64,000 bases of DNA from Rachycentron canadum. Lineage: Eukaryota; Chordata; Actinopteri; Carangiformes; Rachycentridae. Numbering within the stretch: the first letter of the stretch is position 1; each line of letters starts with the position of its first letter. The notes beneath the pieces are model-generated. The model saw only the letters and a program-made list of their open reading frames with translations. It made no database searches and was not told the origin of the DNA. Below are positions 25,694-39,213 of the stretch, piece by piece. The position numbers and the translations under genes were made by a program. Location: NCBI GenBank assembly GCA_038496675.1, contig CM076659.1, positions 3,074,754 to 3,138,753 of the forward strand, in the 5' to 3' direction.

Positions 25694-26167
25694 CTGTTTA
25701 GGAGCAAAAGAAAGGAGATGAGGTGAGCATACAGAACGAGTGAAGGGAGGAACATTTGTAAATATTACAAAAATAAAACTGCAGGAAATTACTTATTCAA
25801 ATGGCTGATAAATTGTTTATCCTCTGACTGTCAATATGTTGGCAAGAGATAAGGATTTATATCTGATGAGATTGCAGCTGTAAATTACACATCCCAGTCA
25901 CGTTTCTGTCTTGCTTATGACGTTTGTGGTTAAGATAGGTAATGATCCAAGCCACCCCCCTCCTCTGCTCCTCCATGTCAAAACATCAGCCTAATAGAAA
26001 AGCTCAAAGAAATGCCATTTCAGCACAATTCAATCATCCATCCATTGCTCACATTACAACAGCAAACAAATCAATGAAATCCACCACAGGGATCTTTAAG
26101 TGATGAATTAATATTCAGAGGCGAGTGATAGTCTCCACAACGTTTCCTACCCCCCCCCCCCCCCCCC

Positions 26168-26533
26168 NNNNNNNNNNNNNNNNNNNNNNNNNNNNNNNNN
26201 NNNNNNNNNNNNNNNNNNNNNNNNNNNNNNNNNNNNNNNNNNNNNNNNNNNNNNNNNNNNNNNNNNNNNNNNNNNNNNNNNNNNNNNNNNNNNNNNNNNN
26301 NNNNNNNNNNNNNNNNNNNNNNNNNNNNNNNNNNNNNNNNNNNNNNNNNNNNNNNNNNNNNNNNNNNNNNNNNNNNNNNNNNNNNNNNNNNNNNNNNNNN
26401 NNNNNNNNNNNNNNNNNNNNNNNNNNNNNNNNNNNNNNNNNNNNNNNNNNNNNNNNNNNNNNNNNNNNNNNNNNNNNNNNNNNNNNNNNNNNNNNNNNNN
26501 NNNNNNNNNNNNNNNNNNNNNNNNNNNNNNNNN
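26168..26533. other. Assembly gap (366 N) bounded by poly-C
   Basis: Unknown bases lie between a C18 run (26150-26167) and a C6 run (26534-26539). ORFs crossing it are artefacts. The cytosine homopolymer on both sides suggests sequencing failed in a long G/C homopolymer or a G-rich tandem repeat. Confidence 0.98.
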
Positions 26534-27199
26534 CCCCCCACCTCGATGAATCTTGTCTGAGCTGAACAGTGAAATGAGGAACTATATGTTCTTCAAGTGA
26601 CAAATTTCTCTGGCAAGAAGAGAAAAGTGGTGCCTGGACAGGACGTCCCATAGAGTGAGTTGCTGGCAGGCACAAGTACACACTCACAAAATCTTGTCAC
26701 ATTATTCAACACAGCGGGCCTTGAGCTTTCCCTCAAACCATAACACAACAGAGTGAAAACACTGACAAGAATACAACAGACACCTAAAACTATATATTAC
26801 TACACTTGTGAGGTCTTTCCGTTGGTAGAAGTTATTCCCAAACTTGCCAACCTTGGGAAAATATACAGAGTACCATAATAGTGTAATTCTGAGTTCATAT
26901 GTTCCACATCACGATTTTCCTACTCACCAACATAAAGTTATTCACCATGTTTTTCTAAAATATCACTTAAACGGCACAAGGCCGTATTATAATATAGAGT
27001 GATATATACAATACATAATTTCTTGCACGATAAATGTTCTCATACAAACGAATATTCATAAGTGATTTAATTAAAATTTTTTAATGAGCATTTAAATATT
27101 TAATTTTGTAGCTTATAATACGTTTTCATTTACAGGTGCAGAACCTTATATTTTGATATAAAATACTGTCAGTGTCCTCATCTTATGTCTGTATGTTTA

Positions 27200-27680
27200 T
27201 TTCAACGCGAGGCGTGCGCACACATTTCCCGGTAATTTTTCGGGTAACGGTTTAACAAAACCAACCAATGTTTAACAAATGTTTGACAAACGGACAACAC
27301 CGCCTTAATGTTGCGTTGCTAATTTAAAAGCCGTGTAGCTAACTAGCTAGCTAGCTAGTTTCGGGAGGTTATGCTAACGATGTCGACGTTAATTATCTTA
27401 ACAGGTGTCAGGTCCGACTAAACTTAACTCGAGTTGGAATTTGAACTTTCCACATCGACCGCAGCTCGTTTACCTCCGCAGAGGAGTCCAAGCGCCGCCG
27501 TCGGACGCAGAAAGAGGCTATGGAAAAACCCTCAATTTCAGATTTTAAATGACTGACATTTATCAGTTATTTCCCGCTCCATCTTTGGAGGACCGAACCC
27601 AGCGCTGTGATTGGTCGAACTCGTCTTCTTCTTCTTCTTCTTCTCTTGGTCGACCGACCAGACGCTGCTGCCGCCCTGCT
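27200..27680. promoter_or_regulatory. CpG-rich, promoter-like island inside intron 1
   Basis: This 480-bp block is far richer in CpG than its AT-rich surroundings (for example gcgccgccgtcggacgcag near 27491). It has a CCAAT box on the minus strand (gaccaatcac, 27616-27607) and another on the plus strand near 27265, plus gctagctagctag and aacgatgtcgacgttaatt motifs of the kind often seen at fish 5' ends. On the minus strand, about 140 nt after the CCAAT box, ctgcggag|GTAAACG (exon edge 27474) reads as a splice donor. An alternative non-coding first exon of adgra2, or an unrelated promoter, are both possible. Confidence 0.4.
27624..27644. repeat. (CTT)n microsatellite
   Basis: About seven CTT units at the edge of the intron 1 CpG-rich island; it accounts for the poly-leucine ORF at 27607-27849. 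Confidence 0.9.
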
Positions 27681-28789
27681 GTTAGACTTGAGTACTGCAT
27701 GTGCACAATTTAACTCAACTTTTTGCGACAAATCGCATTTTGACCTCAGTCGTGAATATTTATATACTATGAAACTAGCTTTTTACGGGCTTTTAATGAA
27801 TCAACTGATGATTTGTATCAAAATAGCTTCTTCTTTTTTCATGTCATAATAGCTGAAACTAACCGAAAGTAACTAACTGAAAGTACTAGTATTAGTAATA
27901 GTGGTCTAATAGTAGTAGTATTGGTGTCATAGTAGTAACCATAGTTTTGAAAGAAGAAACACTCTATATACTATACTATATTTGTAATTTAAACATACCG
28001 AATTCCCAATAGCCACTTTTACTAAAGTAAAAACTTTACTTGTCTTCATTTTGTTGCTAAAAGTTCAATAATTATATCTAAAATCTTTCTTTCCCTCTGC
28101 TCTCTCACACACACATACAATTTTATACAGAGCAGTAAGCTGCAGTGCAACAGTGTGAGTGCCTAATGATTTATATTGCGCTTATTCTACAGCCCAGATT
28201 CACATCATTTTAAACACACCTTGGACAGCGTTTCTGGATTTCATATCTGCTAAAATATTGATTTCTCTAGCCAGCTCTTAAATCATCCACTGCAGGGCTT
28301 CTCTGTCTCAGTGACGCTGTGGATATGTGCATGCAAGTGTGATCTGCTGGCTAGAGCCCTTCTTTGCATGTGTGATTTTGCGTATCTCCTGTCAGTATAT
28401 GACCACACAGACACACCCATATGCACACGTGCACACACTTGCACAAGGTCATTTTCCACCATCACCCTCCCATTGTTTATTAACAAGGTAGGTTCTGGGA
28501 GTGATTGGCTGGGTTAAGAGAGAGAGAGGGGTAATTGGGATGTGTCACCACTCTCCTCTGTGACGACAGAGAGCTTGTTATGGCTGCAGGAAACGTACAT
28601 TCAATTTTAACCCTAGGATTAAGCAGTGGGATCCCACAATGCATTGTGCTGAGCAGGCGAATTGCTTGGCCAAACTGCTAGGGAGCAGAGTGGAAGTGTG
28701 TACACTGAAAATATCATGGTGGAGTCTCTCACACTCCACAAACTGACATGCAAAAAAGAAGAACTAAAGTTTGGGTCAATTAAGAAGAA

Positions 28790-28815
28790 TGTATGTATGT
28801 ATGTATGTATGTATG
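28790..28815. repeat. (GTAT)n microsatellite
   Basis: Six to seven tandem GTAT units in intron 1. Confidence 0.95.
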
Positions 28816-29927
28816 AAAATAACATATTTTTCTTGCTTTAAAGTACATATACTATATTTGTTGCAGTATATGTTGTTTCTTAGTATAACAAGCTTACTTA
28901 TGCATATTCTTTGGGGAAAGTACCCATCTCTCCCCAGAGTGATAACAGTTTTCTTGGCAGGAAAAGCAGGAATGAAGACAGGAAGTTCCCTCTCAGCAAA
29001 CGGCCAGGACGGACACAGACTTGTGTCAGCAAATTCATGTCAACATCCAAGACTGTATTTACACTTGGGCCTCTCCCAAAACGGGACAATCAGTCAGAAT
29101 TGAATAGAGTTGGGGTACAGGTGCCAGACAATATCAGTGGAGCTTATACAAGAGACATGTAATACACTCTCTACCCAATGTAGTTTGACAGGCCTGCCAT
29201 GGCTACTTACAGTTTCTATTGGACAATCACTACTGAGGGGCAGGGTTCAGAAAACAAATAACCAAACAGGTGGGAGCTTGTAAACTTCAGTGTGCAAAAT
29301 ACTTTCTCTTTTTCCACATCCATCAGAGAAGCTAAGCAGTGTGGGAATGGACTAGAAGATTGCAGGCAGCCATTTAGGCAGGCAAAAGTGAGTAAGCAAC
29401 AATTCATATGGATTTTTATTGTTGCTGTTGATCCAGACATCAATATTCTACTGGGTTCCTGTCAGATTGGATTCATCTTGACTCAAAGCTCTCAGAGAGC
29501 AGAATACTGCAGCAGATGTACATAAGCCAGCATGGAGTCAGCTGGGATGGACTGAATGGGTCAATTTCATAATATTTCACACACAGATTTATTGACAAAT
29601 AACCAAAGCACTCATAACAGTTTGAGTTTCAGAGGCCAAGTGGCGTTTATTCTTGTATTTCCAGGTCCTCACTATAAACACGACCACTTGAAGTCCTGGA
29701 AAACAGCAGCCCCTTTTAAAGCCACATACAGTTCGAGTGATGAAGAGACGCTACAGTCAACACTGAGATCATGGGATACCAAAGCTGTCACTGTGTTTTG
29801 TCCCATGTCTCTTCTGTTCCCCAGAACACTACACCTCCCTCTGCGGATGGACGCCCCACTCAGGGACAGGCAGCCTCTGTTTGTGCAAACTCAAGCGTGT
29901 CCTGTGCTGTTCTGTGCTGCCTGTCTA

Positions 29928-29960
<33 letters not shown>
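29928..29960. repeat. (TG)n microsatellite with a CG interruption
   Basis: A TG run broken by cgcgcg in intron 1. Confidence 0.9.
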
Positions 29961-32079
29961 CTGCGACCCCTGCATGCCTATCTCAGGCCTCTGTGTAACG
30001 TCCAGGAAATCACAGGAAAAACAGAATTGAACATTATGTAAACAGCCCATGACAAACTTCTGGAGCAACCGTCCAACTGTCTATTTACATTATCAATTAT
30101 GTTCTCTGTGGATAAGCTGCTTTCAATGAGGGAGGAGAGCACAGATTCATTATTGTCTCTGTGGGCTGCAGCAAATGGTCTATGTCATTGCTTACTCTGC
30201 TCCGACACCAGCCATAGCTAGCCGTGTATATTATATCTGGTAAATGCTGCACATTCACAGTCCTCACATATGACAAAGAACGTTTTCCATGTGAATTTTG
30301 TGACCTCAAAATTGCAAAGTTGAAGAGCTAAAAGAGGCTGATAATTTAATTGCTTAATTATTCAATCAGTATGCTTCCCATATCCAATAAACATTTTGAA
30401 AACTCAAATTTTAGATGATGATGATGATGCTCTACGCAAGATAATAACTCTTTGTTTGCAAAACCTGAAAATATCTTATTACAGCTTAAACAATTAGCCA
30501 GTCACCAGAAAATGAACTTGGGACTGTTTTGATAATTGATTATCAATTCAAGTTCATGTAAAAACATTTTCTGTTTGCAGGTACTTTGACCTTCAGCTCT
30601 TGGTATGAGCATTTTTCATTATCTTCTGACATTTTAGAGGAACAGTAATTAAGCAGTTCACCAATAATAAAAAGAATTTATAGCTGCAGCCCTGAATCTA
30701 ATAATTCCACAGTGACAGTTTGATTTCGTCCTCAGGCTGTGAGGCTGCAATCGGAGTGATTAAACACAGCAACAGAGATTCATATTAGCTCTTCCCTAAA
30801 ACAGGAGCTCTGGCTTTCGTTCTCCCTCCACACCACAGCTGGGATATTTCTGTGAGGTCCAGCTGAAAAGTCGCAGTGTAGCCGGGCTGCCATGCACCAG
30901 AGACATCCGACTATATTATTATAGGAGAACAGAAACAAAAATAGCGTCTGCAGATGCCCTCCAACACACCAGTCCTGAGGACCAAGTGGAGTAAAGATCA
31001 CAATGTGAACTATTACAAACACGTGGATCCACTGGCCTCAAGGTTTCTGGCCACTTCTCCTCATGCAGCCAAACCCTTTGTTATTTTAGAAGATCGAGTT
31101 ACTAGACGGAGCTAACCAAAATAACATATTTCATATCTACTAACATTGACCTTGGATGGAAAACAGACGTTGCTTTGGGGGTTACCTACATATGTACGTA
31201 TGAACAGAGCTTCATATGGTCCCTAGATGACAGCGTCCGAGATGCTACCCTTCATTATAGAGACAACACTGTGAGGAAAAAGTGCAATATGTGCTTTCAA
31301 AAAAGGGAAACTTTGCTAGAAATGTAAAGGATTTAACACTTTGGCACTGAAGATAAGAGTATGTGAATTATTTGGGGTTACATTAAAGCATACAAAAATC
31401 TTTAGTCATCAGAAAAAGAGATTATTTCTAAGACGACTGGAAGCTTCACTGACCTATACTGCATTACTGCATTTCTCGTGACAGGAAGCAACTGGGCGTA
31501 TTGGAAATGTTGTATGCATACAGTTCTGCAGAGTTCAACACTTCAACAATTCTGTTAGCGAACTCTTTATCTCCTAACTCTTCTCTACAATAAAAGGGCA
31601 ATGCAGAAACCATTAAGCAGGCATCTTATGTCTATCCAGTGCTGACTCTTGAATTCCCCCCACTGAAATTACAAGCATCACTGGTTGCAGATCAGTGTTA
31701 ATCTACTGCAGCTAATAAACATCAAGTCTGGGTATAACTTGTTGAAATGATGTAATGAAAGATGATTTAGCTGTTTACTGGTTAAAGGGACCCTGTATAG
31801 TTTTGACCAGCACTACGTCCCTTTTGTTTTTTTTATTTTGCTTGTCAATGCACACACATGCAGGTGATGCAATTCACAGTCCTAACAGTGACATAGCATC
31901 AAGCCTGACAAACGGCAAAGAAGGAGACTGCATGCATAAATAATGCAGAATAAAAAAGTACAAACATATTTGCAAATGTTTTATGAGAAAAGAAATGCAT
32001 TCAATACATTAAAGTCATACACTCAGGCTTCATAAAAACCTTCACACACACTCATACACTCATGGAAAAGCCATCAGAT

Positions 32080-32160
32080 GCAACTTGGGTTCAGTATCGT
32101 GCCCAAGGACACTTGAGCTGGGGATCGAACCACCAACCTTCTGACTAGTAGACAGATGCA
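32080..32160 (+). repeat. SINE/TE-derived fragment
   Basis: gtgcccaaggacacttgagc followed by tggggatcgaaccaccaacc and ttctgactagtagac is a widespread fish repeat segment that includes a tRNA B-box-like gatcgaac. It is not a tRNA gene, since there is no cloverleaf. Confidence 0.6.
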
Positions 32161-34460
32161 CATTGTTTTCCAGAGGACTGAAAACACAAATGTGTCTGTG
32201 GTCATGAGGTAGTTTGTACAAGTGAGCACAGACTGTGTGTTTTTGCAATGATGAATGAAACATGCTTATCTTCATTTATTTTAACTTCATCAACTTAATA
32301 ATTCTGTATTTCTTCCAGCATTTGATGCAGGAAGATCTGGAAAAATAAGAAAACAAAGTTATTGGCTCCACCTGTTATTTTCACGTCAACATTTCATATC
32401 CACTGCTGCTCATCTCACATTGTCGTATCCATTAATCAGCTGCAGCGAGCCAATAAGTGGTGATAACAGGCCTTGAATAAATCCTTTAATTCTTGTTATT
32501 TGTAACTTTAATAACTCACAAATGTTGGAAGATAAACCTAAATTGATTTGATAAGGATCTGATCAATCTGATCTGTTCAACAAAATGCTATCAAACCACA
32601 ACCCTATTCCTGAATTTGTTGAAGTAATTAAAGTCTAATCATTAATGTTTCAAAGATATGGGCAGTTGTTGTTTAACATGCTATGTGTAGCCGCATTAAG
32701 TGTATTTTTGGCACAAGCTTTAAGGAAACCATTACCAAATGATTGTTTGGCTGAGAAACATGTGGAAGAAGTGAGATGATGTTGAGGCTGAGACACATTG
32801 AGACATCAAATATGCATACACTGTGACTGTGATTCAAACACGGCGTGCATGTACATACACACTGGCAGTAACACCACCACGCAGCGCTGATAAAGGCATG
32901 CCAGGGCTCCTGTGAGACAGTCAGGGGAGCTAATATGTTTCCCACTGTGAACAGAAGCAGCACACATCAGGGTTTCAATCACCTTGTTTTACAATGAGCC
33001 AGAAAACAAGGAAAAGACAACACACTTCTAAGTTGGCCCCCTCTGCTCTCTCAAATTTATGACCCTTTAAGTAACATTAGTATTTACTCAGCGGTGCAGG
33101 GAGGAGGCAGGGAAAGCAGAGCAGAGAAGTGTCCTTGGCAGACACTGTATTTATCTTTACCTAATATTTTTAGATGGTAAGTCTGGGTTTTGACACATTC
33201 TTGGTTTTTCAAGACCATAGCACAAGACTCCCCACTCCCCCACTCCCCCAGCAGTCATGACCTCTCGATCAGTGAATTACTATTGTCTGAAGCAAAACTG
33301 ATCAGCTGTTCCTTTTAAAGCACCCCATGTGAACGGTAGTTACAGAGCCGGTCTGAAGGCCAGTGGACCTGGACAATCTTTCGGTGATGTCTCAATAAGA
33401 AACCTTGATAAAATACTAATCCTTGGCTAACATTAATCAATAGCTACTTATTAGGGAGTTTCTAGCATGCAGCTACATTACAGCTCAGCCCTGACTTCAC
33501 TGATCTTGAACACACGGGTAACACGAGGGCGAATTCAGCTATCGCAGAGGGGAAAGTGCCGGCATCTAAAAGTATTACTCCCCCTGGGGCTCAGACAACT
33601 GATCCTGGAGAGTGCACTCATCTAAAGACGAATCTTATGCTTTTTAAATCTTCCATATCAGTGGAGATAAGCACAAGAGAAGCCAACAGAGAGTCAGAGG
33701 TACAGAAAGTGACTGGCATGACTCCTCACAGCTTGAGATGTTAGATGCAACATATTTTATCAGGGTCATTTTGGTCACGTCGCTTTAGATTAACGGCCAG
33801 CTCTCTACGTTATCTGTGTGACATATCATTGAAGGCGTTTTACACTCTGGATGCATCGATGCTGCGCACGCTCGCAGGGTTTGTCAGTGAGGTAATGCAC
33901 AGGAGAATACGGACGGTCTATGTGTGCATGTCAATGAAATATTCATGCAGAAGTACTCAGAACTCTGAAGAGGGTAGAGCACAAAGAGCACCTCAGCAGA
34001 CGAGAAAAAAAGCCCCCAAGGAATAACAGCAAGGGAAAAGAAGAGAGGGGGAGTGAATAAGAGAGGAGGGGAGAAAAGAATATACAGAATTATATTTATA
34101 GCTGTACTCAAAATAAGACGAGAGAATGCAGAAAGCTGTTTTAGCAAAAAGAAACGAGAAAATGAGGCGTGTTCTGACATGCCACGTTTGCTCTTGAGGA
34201 TGCGCTTGGAGCAATATGAACCTCTGACCCCTGATCATGCTATAGAGTGATATCACAGCTTGTCCAAATATAGTGGAGAAGCACAGTGTTTAAAAGCACC
34301 AGCCAGTTTACAGCCTGTAGCGTCTCATGGGTCTCATGTCTCTACACTGGCACGATGACTGACATATTCTTATAGTGGTCTGGAGTCAGCTACGGCCTCT
34401 TCCTGATTGCTTCCCTCTAGACACCACAAACAGCCCCTCCTGTCTGCCTCTGACAGGGTG

Positions 34461-34461
34461 G

Positions 34462-34493
<32 letters not shown>
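34461..34493. repeat. (GAT)11 microsatellite
   Basis: A pure GAT/ATG run in intron 1; it accounts for the poly-methionine and poly-serine ORFs there. Confidence 0.95.
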
Positions 34494-34496
<3 letters not shown>

Positions 34497-35274
34497 AACT
34501 CACAGAACAGCCAAACACCTCTAGATTTGGTCCAGAATAAATGCCCTTGTTTTCTCTCACTTGAATGGGATACATCCAGGCTTTGCAGGAGCTTAGTGTG
34601 TTTCTGTCGGTGAACGTACCCAAATCCAGAGAAAGATCACTTTCAGCTGCTGAAACAGTAAGTCAGAAAAAACTGCATCTCTCCTACAACAGTTCAGTGA
34701 CTTGAAAAAAGATTAAGATAGAGTTCTTCTATGAGTTCTGGCAAAAAACTGTCACTTTCTTAAACTATTACACTACAGTGGAAAATAACAGGCATTTGTT
34801 TTAGGCTGCTTTCCTGTGTGAAGTTTGTCAGTGACTGTTAAGACTACTGAAAAAGATTCACTGACAATCTTCTATGTAATATCAAATTTGAAGATGGAAA
34901 CAGATATGTAAAAATTTCATGAACAAAAGCTTCAAGAATTAATGTAAAAAAACAGACAAATAGATAAAATTAACTAATTATTGTTTTGATTGTTTGATCT
35001 ATTTAACTTGCACACTTCTGCATTAGTCCTGGATAAGTTAGCAGATGTACAGTATGTCATGAACTTATCCAAGTCTAAAAATTAGACAAGAAACATCAAA
35101 ACAGCTGGAACAAACACCGAAGGCAAGCACAATTACCTTTACAGTCAGCTAAGCTAATGCTATCAAGAGACATATGGTTAAAATTGTAATAACTGCTTTG
35201 GGTGTGAACAGTACACTGACATATTATTACTGTACAAGAGACTTGTGAGCAAATAAGTCCTTCTTTACATGTTA

Positions 35275-35700
35275 CATTTAGATTCCATTACATTTATTCT
35301 TTTGGCAGAAGCTTTGGTCCAAGGAGACCTTGGCATAAGTATTAAATACTACATCTACTTAATAAGTGCAATGGGATCAAGTGCTAGTTAGACATATTAG
35401 AGTGAGGAGGTGCGCTAGGAAAAGATGAGCCTTCAAGAGAAGATAGAGAGGGACACCCATGATCTGATGGATTTCAGGAGCTTGTTCAATCAGGGAACCA
35501 CAGACAAGAACAGTCTGGACAGAGATTGTAGAGTAGATGGAGCAGACACAAAAGTCACTCTGACGGTAGCATTAATGACAGGAATTTGATTTGGGCGGCA
35601 ATGAGTAGCTAGTTTAGGTGGATGAGTGAGTGACATGTGCCTGGGATCAGCCCATCTGATCAAGACCAGATGGGCTGATCCATTCTGGACTATTTGCAAA
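35275..35700 (+). repeat. Repeat-derived segment with a perfect 15-bp hairpin
   Basis: It starts with a decayed copy of a familiar fish motif (catttattcttttggcagaa followed by gctttggtccaaggagacct). Near its right end, 35644-35658 and 35667-35681 are perfect inverted repeats separated by 8 nt. Confidence 0.5.
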
Positions 35701-38700
35701 GGGAACAGATATGGAGAAGTTACAAGTCACTTAGAGCTGTGTCTTTGATGCTCACTCTCTAATAGCTCTATTTTGTCTCCACCAGGTCATGACTGAAACA
35801 TCTGTGTTTCGATTGGGTTCAACGGCTAATCGTTAATTTTGTGTTTCTGTCATTTTGTGCAGGCAGCAGGGAGCAGGGAGTGTTTCAGAGCTTTTTTGAG
35901 AAAAATAACTGCTGTCCTGGTCCTTGTCCTAAGTCTGGTCCATACACTTCCACCTTCCACAGCAGAGTCCTGGCGTTATTCTCTGGTATTGACTAAAAGC
36001 TGAAAGATTTTCTGTATGTGTGCCAGAATTGGTCCAGATATGGAAGCTGTATCTTACAATTATGTTGTACATGAAGCAGATTCAGGCCATGGTACTAGGT
36101 GTATACTGTGCCAGAAGAAAACAGGAATGTGGCCCAAGTATGGACCGGTTTTATTTTGCTATTGTGGCAAAAATAAGACCATAAGTGTTGATAGTAACCC
36201 TAAATAGTGAACTTTTGACTGCAACACAGGATGTACTCCTAAAAGGGTCTAGGTCTGCAACATTTTTACAACTGTGGGGAAAAAAACCACACACACCGAG
36301 CTACACTCAGCAGGTAAGAATAAATATGAGAATAATATGCAAATAGTGTGACCTCGGACTGGTTACGACACACCTGCTCAGCAAGAGGGGAACAGCAGCA
36401 GTTGTAGTACAAACTTTATAAGTTTTGAGTTATGTAAGTGCACAGTGTGCATCTCTTTGCATGCAGTTTCCAGCAGTGAAGAGAGTCTGAGGCTCAGTCA
36501 CAATCAGCTGTGACTGTTCGACAAGCACCTCCACACCCAAACAATCAGCTTGCAGCAGTCACATCATCTAAATCAGCCTCAGTCTCAGCTATCAAGTGAC
36601 GTTTCACCAAACACTTCCCAACTCCACTTTCCCAGCATCCTTTCTGTCACTCCTTTTACTCCTCCAGTGGCTCTTTCACTGCCTCTCCACGTCTATCTCC
36701 TATCTTCACTCCATCCCCTTGTCTCTTCCACAATCTGTCCCCTGGACAAGCAGCGCGTCCTCCTGTTAGAGCACTGCCTGAGACAGGTGTCGGCTACAAT
36801 CTCAGCTGCTACCCTCCGCAGAGAGACGGTGCCTCTGCTGCTCGGCAGCGTTGAAACGATTAGACCAGATAGGTCCCAAGGTCAACAGAGCTGTCAGACC
36901 GTGCTCCGAACTTCTAAACTCCTTAACCCTCCCCCACGGACGATAAGGAAACCAGGCAGAGGTGTTTATCGAGGGCGCTGTGCTGCACACAGTTGTGTTG
37001 TTGTTTTAATTTCTTATTTATTCTTCTGTTCTTTCATTTGCTTATGAAGCTGTTTTTTTGCATTTGAAAGTTGCTGCTTTATTTTAGGGCTTGTCCATTT
37101 CATAGATACAATAATAAAAAGCAAAAAAAAAAAAGCAAAGTCCAATCTGTGTGAGGTGGCATTTGGATCTCGGTTAGTATACTTGAGAGAGAGAGTTGTC
37201 ATGGTGGAAATGGCTCTACAAGGAGCTCATTGTCTACATAGAAGGTAAGCTCAGGAGAAAATGAAGAGAGCATGCAGGGAGACATTTGGGAGATGTGTGA
37301 GGTAGTCTGCAAGGGGGGGGGCATCGGTCGGTATGTGCATACTTCCCTTGATATATCTGTTTATTTGCACAGCACATCTAAACAAAAGAGTGACCAGGGA
37401 AGCCACTTCAGCCTGACAAAGGTCACATTTCCTAACGCAGGAAAACTGCTTCCTGGCCAGCTAGACCTCGGCTGAAGGACTTAGTTCACCAAGGAATAGG
37501 ACTGACTGATGGCACATTTCACATCCAGTGAACTGAGGAAAAGATGTCATTCCTTGTGAAAATTCGGGTTAGATTGAAACTTAAAATATGTTTTTATGGA
37601 AAACATCAAGCTGTAATATTATTTATCTATGTACACCCCTTAAAAAAAATCTAATTTCATTAATACCTGCAAGCTACAGAGTAAGCTCTGCTCTGATGTA
37701 CATTGAAAACAAAACAGAGCCTTTAACCATTCTCCACTTAAAGGAACAAAAGCACCGCTGCCTACACAGGAGCAAACACCACTCCAAATAAATTGCAGTA
37801 AGCAAAGTGCTACCATTAATCAACAGCTCTCGTAGTTCAGAATGAGTGGATGGCTGTAACTTGTCAAGGGCCTTTACATTTAGTATTTGCTTTTACACTC
37901 TAAAAGCAGACCTCAAGTTTCCAAGAATAAAACCGTCTATTAATCTAGCAGTCAATCTGAGCACCTGCAGAGAGAGACAGAGAGAGAGGGAATGTGTGGG
38001 GAAAGTTATCAACCCCTGAGTGTTTGAAGTGCTATTTCATCTGCGACAGAGGCACAGATGAATACTAAGGATGGTTTCTCAAAGTCCCCGTCCAAGTGCA
38101 AAATTTATGTTTGAATAACTTTGAATATAATGCAAATAATATCCCTAAATAGTGCAATGAAAGGCAAACGATTCAGGCACATGTTGCAAATGTAACAACA
38201 CAAGACAGGTGAGGCTGGGAACGAGGCCTCGAGGGACAGTACTGCTCCAAAGTGTTTCAAAGGGTCAGAGGGCACAATTAGGACCAGTTTTCTTTACCGT
38301 CATTTCAATCAGTAATTCAGTGGTTAGTAAAAATGTATGAGTGAGTGCCTCCTGCTTTGGCTGCCTCAGTACAGAACACTACAGTTAATCTGAGCAGATC
38401 GCGACGAGGTGACCCTGGGAAGACAATAAAAGATGAAAGTCTCCCACTGGATGGATTTAAACTGGCCTTTTTGGACCTTTTTCTAGAGAAGTGTGTGATG
38501 TTGTTGAGCTTGTGTGTGACTGGCTGGATCTCAGGGAGTGTATCAGACTAGATTTAGGTTATAATAATAATTTTTGATCAGTCATTTGATCTCTAAAACA
38601 ATAAAAGAAGGAAGAAATCTCATCAGTTTATCCAAAAAGATAAGACTCAAACATATTATTACATTTAAAATTAAATGTAAAAAGCAGTTAATAATGAATT

Positions 38701-39213
38701 GATTATCAAACCATTATTTACTCTGACTCCTTGTTATCTTGTGTATTTTATTACTTTAGTTTTTTCTCTGTCTCTAACCTCTGTGGCATCAATATAAGTG
38801 ATATTTCTTTCAGATGTATTTTATTTCAGTGTGGTTTGCTTCTAAAACTCATTTTATCCTGCATAACAGGCTCACTGATGGACGGTGTCAAAGCTGAATG
38901 AATTTATAACACTTCATGCTCCTGCTCTATAATGCAGGTCCCCTAGCTGAGGTTCAAGTATCTCCAGGGGCCCTTCAGAGACCTCTCTTCAGGGCCCACC
39001 AGACAAATTCCATCTACTATTAGAAAATAAGTCAATTTCAGAATAAAATGGGCTTCTACCCTCCACGGCTCTCTTCAGATGGTTAGATCTGAGTCAACAC
39101 AGAACCAAAGCCTGATTTTCCTGAACTTGGTTGGGGTCAGATATAGGGGCCCCTCCATCCTCCCGGCTTTGTGTGTGTTTAAGATGCTGTCGCTGTCAGT
39201 GAGACCTACTTAC

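Larger units (their letters stand above)
25694..39213 (-). other. adgra2: adgra2 intron 1
   Basis: A 13.5-kb first intron with GTAAGT donor and ...ctcctaaacag acceptor. It contains the assembly gap, the CpG-rich promoter-like island at about 27.2-27.7 kb, (GTAT)n at 28790-28815, TG-rich sequence at 29928-29960, a SINE-like tail at 32.08-32.16 kb, (GAT)n at 34461-34493, and a repeat-like segment with a perfect hairpin at 35.28-35.68 kb. Long ORFs here (for example 36550-37047) show no recognisable domain. Confidence 0.7.

Noticed and set aside
26071..26687. Three ORFs of 146-190 codons spanning the N block
   Set aside because: They exist only because unknown bases are read as open codons, and their real ends are poly-C/poly-G.
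32100..32160. tRNA-like B-box sequence
   Set aside because: It belongs to a dispersed repeat, with no cloverleaf, anticodon arm or acceptor stem visible.
36550..37047. A 165-codon plus-strand ORF in intron 1
   Set aside because: Low-complexity Ser/Pro/Leu composition, no domain, and no splice sites that extend it. It runs opposite to the host gene and looks like chance openness.
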